The notes below the pieces were generated by a model. That model saw only the letters and a list, made by a program, of their open reading frames with translations, did not search any database and was not told where the DNA came from. From NCBI GenBank assembly GCA_951812535.1, contig CATOSK010000006.1:558001-622000 (forward strand): DNA of 64,000 bases, read 5' to 3'. Positions 1-6,496 of this stretch are shown here, in pieces. The stretch's first letter is position 1. Every line of letters begins with the position of its first letter. Origin of the DNA: an uncultured Dehalococcoidia bacterium (lineage in GTDB: Bacteria; Chloroflexota; Dehalococcoidia; Lucifugimonadales; UBA3495). Made by a program: the position numbers and the translations under genes.

Positions 1-802
1 GGTCTCCCGCCCCGAACTGGCGGTCCAGCGCGTTGCCCAGGGACACCTTTATCTCCCGGATGCGCACCCGCAGCGACCCCCGGGCGTCCCCGCCGTCGAA
101 GTGACGCTCCAGCCGCCCGAAGGGGACCAGCTCCCCGGGGCTGCGGTACCAGGTCGTGGCCAGCTCCCGGAAAATCTCGAACTTGATCCCGGTTATGTCG
201 TTGACCGGCGCCCGCTCACCATTCCGCAGCACCGACACCAGCTGGGCCCCCAGGTCCAGGAAGATCACCCCGCCGATGGATATGGCCTCCGGGGTGCGCC
301 CGATGAGCCGCCGCAGCCGCAGCACCACCTCGTCAGGACTGGCCAGCTTGTCCACGAAGTCCACCGGCGAGTCCCACTGGAGAGACCCCCGCACAGCCGT
401 CTCCCGCTCCGGTCCCTGGGTGTACTGGGTGAACATCAGCACCGGGAGGCGCGGGTGCCGCCGGACAATCTCCCGCAGAATCTCCAGCCCCTTGAACTGG
501 TCCTCCCGGAGATCCCCCAGCCGCACGTCCAGGAGCACCCCGCCGGGCTGCTCCTCCTCGATGGCGTACAGCGCGGCGGCCTCGAACTCCTCCCCTTCCG
601 GAAGCATCCCCTCCGGAAGCATCCCCTCCGGAAGCACCACCCGCGTGTCCCACCCCTCGGCATCCAATCGCCGCCGGACCGCCGCCACTATGGGAGAGTC
701 CCACTCGTCGTCGACGATGAGTATCTTGTCGTGATGCTGGACCAGCGCGACACTCCTTCGTGTAAGCTTCCGCCCCCGGAAAGCTCGGAGTCCGCTAACC
801 AT
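1..802 (-). CDS. Response regulator, receiver plus winged-helix output domain (3' end cut by window edge)
   Basis: The minus-strand frame runs from an ATG at 802 to base 1 without a stop. A receiver domain is visible: the ILIVDDE start near residue 29, a GVLLDVRLGD phosphoacceptor strand, LPVLMFTQY as the Thr strand and VDFVDKLASP as the Lys strand. Past the receiver, the segment with FEIFRELATTW and LRVRIREIKVSLG resembles an OmpR/Trans_reg_C-type winged helix, but the C-terminus lies outside the window. An alternative CTG start preceded by AAGGAG lies just before the receiver. A 15-bp unit repeated three times (about 596-640) encodes LPEGM-type repeats in the receiver loop after strand 2. 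No kinase is in view. Confidence 0.75.
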   Translation of the reverse strand, partial: MVSGLRAFRGRKLTRRSVALVQHHDKILIVDDEWDSPIVAAVRRRLDAEGWDTRVVLPEGMLPEGMLPEGEEFEAAALYAIEEEQPGGVLLDVRLGDLREDQFKGLEILREIVRRHPRLPVLMFTQYTQGPERETAVRGSLQWDSPVDFVDKLASPDEVVLRLRRLIGRTPEAISIGGVIFLDLGAQLVSVLRNGERAPVNDITGIKFEIFRELATTWYRSPGELVPFGRLERHFDGGDARGSLRVRIREIKVSLGNALDRQFGAGD

Positions 803-837
803 TTTACCAGACCCGACGCCCGTCCCCGGCTGACGCA

Positions 838-905
838 GGGGTCTGGATTCCCGACCCTGCCTACGCGGGGCAAGCTCTGGGTGGGAATGACGGGAAGTAT
901 GGTGG
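838..905. repeat. REP-like palindromic intergenic repeat
   Basis: GTCTGGATTCCCG at the left and GGGAATGACGGG at the right can pair across a GC-rich middle. The same end sequences occur inside the element at 40888-41025, and related hairpins are at 42836-42896 and 59238-59305. It fills most of the gap between the response regulator and the MBL-fold gene. The rest of this gap (to 960) is G-rich and has no visible gene. Confidence 0.55.
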
Positions 906-960
906 GCGAATGATGGGGGCAGCGGGAGCAGCGGCGGGGTGGCGGGGGGGTGAGTCCCCC

Positions 961-1605
961 CTAGACTGGCCGGGACTGTACGTTGAGCAGGACCAGCCGT
1001 CTATCCGCCGGGAGGTTGTTGGTGGTCACCGACAAGCGGGGCTGGGGTTGGGTCTCGCTGCCTCCCAGCAGCCGCAGGAACTCATCCACCGGCGCCAGCG
1101 GCAGGTCCACGCTCTCATGCCGGAAGTGCATCGGAATGACCACGTTCGGCGACAGGTCCTGCACCGCCTGCGCGGCCTGGGCCAGCGGCAGGGTGCATCC
1201 GCCTCCGGTGGGCACCAGGAGTACGTCCACCGGGGCCAGGTCGTCCGCCTGCTTCGGGGTCAGGGGCGTGGCGATGTCTCCCAGGTGGCAGATGCTCACC
1301 CCGTCGATCTCAATGGAGTAGGCCACGTTCCGCTGCTCGTGGGGAGTCCCGTCCGGCAGACCCGTCATCACGCCCCGAACCGCCACACCGGAGAACTCGT
1401 ACTCCCCCGGCGCGTTGAACACCCGGGGCTCCCCGGGCACGTCCTGCCAGCAGCAGTGGTTCGGATGGGTGTTGCTAACCGTCACCACCGCCGCCGGACG
1501 TGGCGCCAGGCGCAGTCCCAGGGACGCCGGGAAGGGGTCCGTCACCACCGTCACCAGGTCCGACCGCAGCTGAAAGCACGCGTGTCCCAGCCAGCTTATC
1601 TCCAT
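961..1605 (-). CDS. MBL-fold (metallo-beta-lactamase superfamily) hydrolase-like protein
   Basis: 214 residues. The N-terminal ISWLGHACFQL, the central HLGDI and the late IPMHFRHES match the layout of the UlaG/UPF0173-like MBL branch (COG2220), cytosolic hydrolases of unknown substrate. The usual HxHxDH metal motif is degenerate here: the segment reads NTHPNHCC, with Asn where the Asp is expected, so metal binding and activity are uncertain. The start codon follows the bioY stop with a one-base gap, and a GGAGG lies in the end of bioY, so the two genes are probably cotranscribed and translationally coupled. No signal peptide is seen. Confidence 0.7.
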   Translation of the reverse strand: MEISWLGHACFQLRSDLVTVVTDPFPASLGLRLAPRPAAVVTVSNTHPNHCCWQDVPGEPRVFNAPGEYEFSGVAVRGVMTGLPDGTPHEQRNVAYSIEIDGVSICHLGDIATPLTPKQADDLAPVDVLLVPTGGGCTLPLAQAAQAVQDLSPNVVIPMHFRHESVDLPLAPVDEFLRLLGGSETQPQPRLSVTTNNLPADRRLVLLNVQSRPV

Positions 1606-1606
1606 T

Positions 1607-2290
1607 TCAGCCCCACCTCCCCTGCATCCGCCAGTAGATCCACCACGCCGACGGCAGCGCCAGCGACGCCAGGTACAACTTGATCAGGTCTCCCAGGATG
1701 AACGGGTACAGCCCCCACTCCAGCGTCGTCGCCAGGGTGGGCTGGTCCGGCGGGACGAACAGCGCAAGCTGGATCAGCCCCGGGACGTACAGGATGACGT
1801 TTCCCGCCAGCATGGCGACGAGGACCCACGGCTTCCGGTCCCAGCCCCGCTCGCACATCCACCCCACCGCGAAGGCCGCCGGAATGAACCCGATGATGTA
1901 TCCGCCCGAGGCCAGCGTCCACACGAAGCCGGACGCTCCCCCGGCGTAGAAGGGCAGCCACGTTCCGGCCACCAGGTAGACGGCCATTGCAGCCGCTCCC
2001 TTGCGGCTCCCCAGGGCCGCTCCGGTGAGCAGCACCGCCAGGGTCTGTCCGGTGATGGGCACCGGCGTGAACCCCAGGGGAATCCGCACCTGGGCCAGCA
2101 GCGCCGTGAACAGGGCAAACCCGACGATCAGGGCCGCATCCCGCAACAGCCTTGCGTTCCCTTCCAGGGGTGGCCACAAGGCGTCGGCAAAGGCGGTGTG
2201 GGCGGCGGAAATGTGCTGGGAGGTTCCCTGGAAGGTTCCTGGTGACATGGGCAGAGAGGGTCCCCCGTGGAAAGGTCGGGCCGCGCTCAT
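1607..2290 (-). CDS. bioY: Biotin transporter BioY (S component)
   Basis: BioY is the integral membrane substrate-binding component of an ECF-type biotin importer. Family features are the FTPVPITGQTLAVLLTGAALG segment followed by SGGYIIGFIPAAF and GNVILYVPGL, with about six hydrophobic stretches. The ATG at 2290 lies just inside the transcript expected from the promoter at 2313-2341; the next ATG, at 2248, is an alternative and neither has a strong ribosome binding site. No EcfA/EcfT genes are nearby, so it either works alone or uses a shared module elsewhere. It heads a two-gene unit with the MBL-fold gene. Confidence 0.88.
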   Translation of the reverse strand: MSAARPFHGGPSLPMSPGTFQGTSQHISAAHTAFADALWPPLEGNARLLRDAALIVGFALFTALLAQVRIPLGFTPVPITGQTLAVLLTGAALGSRKGAAAMAVYLVAGTWLPFYAGGASGFVWTLASGGYIIGFIPAAFAVGWMCERGWDRKPWVLVAMLAGNVILYVPGLIQLALFVPPDQPTLATTLEWGLYPFILGDLIKLYLASLALPSAWWIYWRMQGRWG

Positions 2291-2341
2291 TTGGGAACGA
2301 CGGCCGCCCCGGAGTATAATGTTCCCGCAAAACCCAGTCAA
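2291..2341. promoter_or_regulatory. Bidirectional promoter between bioY and polX with overlapping -10 elements
   Basis: On the minus strand TTGACT (2336-2341), a 17-bp spacer and TATACT (2313-2318) form a near-consensus sigma-70 promoter for bioY. On the plus strand TTGGGA (2291-2296), an 18-bp spacer and TATAAT (2315-2320) would serve polX. The two -10 hexamers share four bases in the symmetric block AGTATAAT, so initiation in the two directions should be mutually exclusive on one molecule. Confidence 0.7.
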
Positions 2342-2382
2342 TTTCCCGCACTCTCCCGATCCTGCCTGCACCCGAGGCCGCC

Positions 2383-4173
2383 ATGCCCGCCACCAACGAG
2401 GAAATCGCCGCCCTGTTCGAAGACCTGGCCACCCTCCTGGAGGTCAAGGGCGATTCCGTCTTCAAAATCCGCGCCTACCAGCGCGCCGCCAACACCATCA
2501 ACAACCTCTCCTTCTCCCTGGAACAGGCCGTCGGCGACGGAACCGACCTGAAGAAGGTCCCCGGCATCGGCAAGGCCATCTCCGACAAGATTCACGAGTA
2601 CGTGACCACCGGCCAGGTGGCGACCTACAACCGCACCCTGGAGGAGCTTCCCGCCGGCGTCCTCCAGATAATGACCATCCCGGGCATCGGCCCAAAGACC
2701 GCCCGCCTCATCGCCGACAACATTCCGGTGGCCTCCATCGAAGACCTGGAGCAGGCCATCCAGCAGGGACGCCTGGCCGGTCTTCCCGGCCTGGGCGCGA
2801 AGACCGTGGACAACATCCTCCGCAGCATCCAGTCCCTGCGCACCAAGGACCAGCGCACCCCCATCGGGGACGCCCTGGCCGCCGCCGAGGGGGTGACCGC
2901 CGCCCTCCGGGAGCAGTGCCCCCACCTGGAAAGCCTCTACCCGGTGGGCAGCCTCCGCCGCTGGGAGGAGACCATCGGCGACATTGACCTCATCGGCCTT
3001 TCCCGCCAGCCCGCCGACGTCCACCAAGCCCTCGCATCCCTGCCCCAGTTGGAGGAAGTCCTGGTCCACGGCGACCAGAAGACCAGCGTCGTCGTTAAGC
3101 CGGGCATCCAGATCGACCTGCGTATCGGTGAGCCGGATTCCTTCGGCGCCCTGCTCCAGTACTTCACCGGCAGCCGCCAGCACAACATCCTGCTCCGCGA
3201 CCACGCCAACCGCATGGGGCTCTCCCTCAACGAGTACGGGATCACCACCATCGACACCGGCAAGGTCGAGACCTTCCCCGACGAGGCATCCTTCTACGCC
3301 CGCCTCGGGCTGCCATACATCGCCCCCGAGCTCCGTTCCGGGATGCACGAGCTGGAGGCCGCCCAGAACGGCTCCCTGCCCGGGCTGGTCGAGGTCAGCG
3401 ACCTGCGGGGCGACCTCCACCTGCACAGCGAATGGAGCGACGGCGACGACCCCATCGAGGTGATGATTGAGGCGGTGATGGCCCAGGGCTACGAGTACAT
3501 GGCCCTCACCGACCACTCCCAGGGCCTGGGCGTCGCCAACGGCCTCTCCGTGGAGCGTCTCGAGTCCCAGATCACGCTCCTCCACTCGCTGCGGGAGCGT
3601 TATCCCATAACCATCCTGTGCGGCTCGGAGGTGGACATCCGCTCCGACGGCCGCCTCGACTACCCGGACGAGCTGCTGGAACAACTGGACGTGGTGGTCG
3701 CCTCGGTCCACAACGCGATGTCTCAGGACCGGGAAACCATGACCAGGAGGGTTATCCGGGCCATGGAACACCCCGCCGTTACGATAATCGGCCACCTTTC
3801 CACGCGCCTCATCGGCCGCCGCGACCCCACCCAGTTTGACCTGGAAGCCATCCTGCAGGCCGCCCGGGATACGGGCACCGCCATGGAGATAAACGCCTCT
3901 CCCCAGCGGCTGGACCTGAAGGACACCCACGCTTACCGCGCCCGGGAAATCGGCGTTCCCCTGGTAATCAACACCGACTCCCACCATCATTCCTGGCTGG
4001 AGCAGCGCCGGTTCGGGGTGGCCGTGGCCCGCCGCGCCTGGTGCGAACCGGGCCATATCCTGAACACCATGCCCCGCGGCCGGTTCCTGGACTACATTGC
4101 CACCCCCAAACCGCAGCGAATCATGAAGTTTGACGCCTGGAAGGGTGAGCGGATGCCGGGGACTCCATTGTGA
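2383..4173 (+). CDS. polX: DNA polymerase/3'-5' exonuclease PolX
   Basis: 596 residues, typical of bacterial PolX. Helix-hairpin-helix motifs (VPGIGKAISDKI near 60, IPGIGPKTARLI near 103, LPGLGAKTVDNIL near 130) precede the family X nucleotidyltransferase signature GSLRRWEETIGDIDLIG near 190. A C-terminal PHP domain begins near 343 with DLHLHSEWSDGD and continues with ALTDHSQG, GSEVDI, VVASVHN, IIGHLSTR and NTDSHHH, so the metal ligands of the exonuclease appear intact. The expected role is gap-filling DNA synthesis and proofreading in base-excision repair. It overlaps the next gene by four bases. Confidence 0.95.
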   Translation: MPATNEEIAALFEDLATLLEVKGDSVFKIRAYQRAANTINNLSFSLEQAVGDGTDLKKVPGIGKAISDKIHEYVTTGQVATYNRTLEELPAGVLQIMTIPGIGPKTARLIADNIPVASIEDLEQAIQQGRLAGLPGLGAKTVDNILRSIQSLRTKDQRTPIGDALAAAEGVTAALREQCPHLESLYPVGSLRRWEETIGDIDLIGLSRQPADVHQALASLPQLEEVLVHGDQKTSVVVKPGIQIDLRIGEPDSFGALLQYFTGSRQHNILLRDHANRMGLSLNEYGITTIDTGKVETFPDEASFYARLGLPYIAPELRSGMHELEAAQNGSLPGLVEVSDLRGDLHLHSEWSDGDDPIEVMIEAVMAQGYEYMALTDHSQGLGVANGLSVERLESQITLLHSLRERYPITILCGSEVDIRSDGRLDYPDELLEQLDVVVASVHNAMSQDRETMTRRVIRAMEHPAVTIIGHLSTRLIGRRDPTQFDLEAILQAARDTGTAMEINASPQRLDLKDTHAYRAREIGVPLVINTDSHHHSWLEQRRFGVAVARRAWCEPGHILNTMPRGRFLDYIATPKPQRIMKFDAWKGERMPGTPL

Positions 4174-4940
4174 CCGTCGAACAAGAGCCCATATCCGCCG
4201 CATTTCCCGGGGCCGGCGACCTGGCGCAGCCGGTTTCCGCCGCGGTGCTGCACCTGCGGCAGTCCGTGGAAACCGGCGTCCCCTGGCACGAAGCCCTGCT
4301 CGAAGCGGTGGGGCTGTGGACCCTGCCCACCGAGGTGCACCGGGGCCGCACCTACCAGTACCTGATCCTGGGAGAGGCCTTCGACTGGCTCCTGCTGGCC
4401 GAGCGTTTATGCGGTGAAATCGACGGAGCCATACCCCAGGATGACAAGGAAGCACTCCTGTTTACCGGCCGGCTTCCCGCCGAGGTCTCGGACGATGCCT
4501 TCCGCGACCTTATCGGCTCCACGAAGCACCGGGCGCACCGCAACTACTGGTACGGGATCGTGCTGGAAGAGGCGTTGCAGCTTGCCGTGGAAGAAGAGGT
4601 GCGCAAACAGCACCGGGCCCGCTGCTACCCCGACAATGAGGACCTGGTCGAAAACGCCTTTTCGATCCTCTACGGCAAGAGCCACCAGCAGGCCTGGGAG
4701 TCGTTCCTTGAAGAATGCAGGCCGGAGACGGTGGCGGGTGACGGCGCGATGGGAGGCGCCCTGGGTTGGTCGTTGACCAATCTGAAGGAGTTCACCTACT
4801 GGCTGTTCAAGCACCGCCTTCACTACTGGGACCCGGCCCGGGTCGCCAGCGACACCCGCAAGGCCATGCTCCGCCTCAACGCCCTGGAGCATGGAGAGGC
4901 CCCGCTGGCGGCTTCCGTCCTGCGGACCTTATCAGCGTAA
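4170..4940 (+). CDS. Conserved-looking hypothetical protein coupled to polX
   Basis: 256 residues, starting at a GTG that overlaps the polX stop (GTGA), which implies translational coupling. I do not recognise the family. The protein is predicted cytosolic, helix-rich and acidic, with many Trp and Tyr residues (HRNYWYGIVLEEALQLA, FTYWLFKHRLHYWDP) and no membrane segment or signal peptide. A conserved-looking core lies at about residues 60-200. Base composition and codon use resemble its neighbours, so it is a resident gene. Coupling to a repair polymerase suggests, but does not show, a role in DNA metabolism. Confidence 0.75.
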   Translation: MTVEQEPISAAFPGAGDLAQPVSAAVLHLRQSVETGVPWHEALLEAVGLWTLPTEVHRGRTYQYLILGEAFDWLLLAERLCGEIDGAIPQDDKEALLFTGRLPAEVSDDAFRDLIGSTKHRAHRNYWYGIVLEEALQLAVEEEVRKQHRARCYPDNEDLVENAFSILYGKSHQQAWESFLEECRPETVAGDGAMGGALGWSLTNLKEFTYWLFKHRLHYWDPARVASDTRKAMLRLNALEHGEAPLAASVLRTLSA

Positions 4941-5056
4941 GGCCCCCATCCCCCACCGGATACCTTCCCGTTCGCTCCTCTCCTGCCGCCGTCTTCGCCG
5001 GCCCCGCAAACACCCGGATCCCGGTTTTTGACCTCCTTGACGGCCTTCCGGGTACT

Positions 5057-5084
5057 TTGATATTCGGGAATGTTATGTTGTAAT
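5057..5084 (+). promoter_or_regulatory. Sigma-70-like promoter of rpsA
   Basis: TTGATA (5057-5062), a 16-bp spacer and TGTAAT (5079-5084) match consensus at five of six positions each. It lies about 20 bp before the S1 start in a locally AT-rich patch and would give a very short leader. Confidence 0.6.
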
Positions 5085-5103
5085 GTAGCGGGCCCGTGAT
5101 TAG

Positions 5104-6234
5104 ATGACTGGAAAGATGCACCCGGAGGATTTCCCCAACATGGTTGGACCCGACTACGACGGTATCACCGACATGTCCCAGTTGCCCGAGGAAGCTTTTA
5201 CTCCCCAGCGGTTCCAGCGCGGCGATACCGTAGAGGGAGAGGTCGTGCGGATTGACGACGAAGGAATGGTCGTCAGCGTCGGGCTGAAAACCGAAGGCAT
5301 GGTGCCGGCCTCGGAAATGCGCACTCTCACCGCCGAAGAGCGGGAAGACCTGGAGGCCGGCAAGCGCATGGCGTTTACCGTGATGCGCCGGGAGCGGGGC
5401 TCCGACATGGCCCTGTTGTCGCTGGACCAGGCCCGGCGGTTCCAGGTCTGGATTGACCTCCAGAACAACCTGAACGAGGGCGACCCGGTCACCGTGAAAG
5501 TTACCGGATATAACCGCGGCGGTCTGGAAGTCGATCTCAGGGGAGTCCGCGGTTTTGTCCCCATGTCCCACCTGGCTCCCAACTCCGCCGATGGCCGCGA
5601 GAAGGACCTGGCCGCCCGGGTCGGTGAAGAGGCCATGTTCAACGTCCTGGAACTGGATCCCCGCCGGGAACGGCTGGTCCTCTCCGAGCGGGCCCTTTAT
5701 CAGCAACGCCGAGCCGAGGCGCGGCGGCGGTTCATGGAAGACCTGGAAGAAGGGACCCTGATAACCGGGAAGGTAACTTCTCTCCGCGGGTTTGGCGCGT
5801 TCCTCAACATCGGAGAGGCCGACGGCCTGATACCCATCTCCGAGCTTTCCTGGCGCATGCTCAAGTCTCCGGATGAAGTGGTCAGCGTCGGGGACGAGTT
5901 GACCGTCCAGATCCTCAAGGTGGACCGGGAGGCCGAACGCATCAGCCTGAGCCTCAAGCGCACCCAGCCGGAACCCTGGGACACGGTCCCCGAGCGGTAC
6001 AACGAGGGAGACATCGTCGAAGGCACCATCACCCGCCTCGCCGATTTCGGGGCCTTCGTCCGCCTGGAAGACTGGGTGGAAGGACTGATCCATATCTCCG
6101 AGCTTTCGCCTCGACGGTTGACCAATCCCAGCGAAATCGTCTACCAGGGACAGACGGTGCGGGCGCAGATCCTCAGCATCGACCCCGCCAAGCGCCGGAT
6201 CAGCCTCAGCTACAAGAAAGCCTACGGATTGTAG
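5104..6234 (+). CDS. rpsA: 30S ribosomal protein S1
   Basis: 376 residues with four S1 OB-fold domains: near 40-107 (GDTVEGEVVRIDDEGMVVSV), 124-190 (GDPVTVKVTGYNRGGLEVDL), 211-280 (GTLITGKVTSLRGFGAFLNI) and 297-370 (GDIVEGTITRLADFGAFVRL). Four domains is the short form found in Gram-positive and Chloroflexota-type bacteria rather than the six-domain enterobacterial form. It binds mRNA on the 30S subunit and helps initiation. The ribosome binding site is weak; ATG 5116 is an alternative start. It is probably monocistronic from the promoter at 5057. Confidence 0.92.
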   Translation: MTGKMHPEDFPNMVGPDYDGITDMSQLPEEAFTPQRFQRGDTVEGEVVRIDDEGMVVSVGLKTEGMVPASEMRTLTAEEREDLEAGKRMAFTVMRRERGSDMALLSLDQARRFQVWIDLQNNLNEGDPVTVKVTGYNRGGLEVDLRGVRGFVPMSHLAPNSADGREKDLAARVGEEAMFNVLELDPRRERLVLSERALYQQRRAEARRRFMEDLEEGTLITGKVTSLRGFGAFLNIGEADGLIPISELSWRMLKSPDEVVSVGDELTVQILKVDREAERISLSLKRTQPEPWDTVPERYNEGDIVEGTITRLADFGAFVRLEDWVEGLIHISELSPRRLTNPSEIVYQGQTVRAQILSIDPAKRRISLSYKKAYGL

Positions 6235-6405
6235 CCCCTGCCCTGGCGGGGCGTCCCTGCGGAGGCAGTGGCCAGACCCCGGCGACCTTTCCGGTGCTCG
6301 AATTGTCCCTGCGGGGTCGTCGGGCTGGTCCGGGCTGAGACGGGCGGTTACCCACTCCAATGCTCCCCCAACCCGCTCCTGATTCTGCTTTACTGAACCA
6401 GGGAT
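6235..6405. other. Intergenic region between rpsA and valS
   Basis: GC-rich sequence with several short inverted repeats just after the rpsA stop (for example GCCCC/GGGGC at about 6235-6253) but no T-run, so no canonical terminator can be called. No gene is visible. Confidence 0.4.
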
Positions 6406-6434
6406 TTGCCTTACGATAGTCGTAGCGACATAAC
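6406..6434 (+). promoter_or_regulatory. Possible valS promoter overlapping a dispersed palindrome
   Basis: TTGCCT (6406-6411), a 17-bp spacer and CATAAC (6429-6434) match consensus at four of six positions each. The spacer holds AGTCGTAGCGAC, a short palindrome that recurs at 41044 and 41131 in the repeat cluster, so this may be a repeat remnant as much as a promoter. Confidence 0.35.
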
Positions 6435-6496
6435 CTGCGGGTTCCCCCCTGGCGATTTCCGCCTGCATCACCTGGTCGCTGCCGAGGCTCCCTGAA

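Noticed and set aside
2338..4455. 705-residue minus-strand reading frame opposite polX
   Set aside because: GC-rich shadow of a clear polX gene; composition is Gly/Val/Asp rich with no domain.
6235..6496. T-box or tRNA-like leader before valS
   Set aside because: No conserved T-box sequence or specifier loop can be found.
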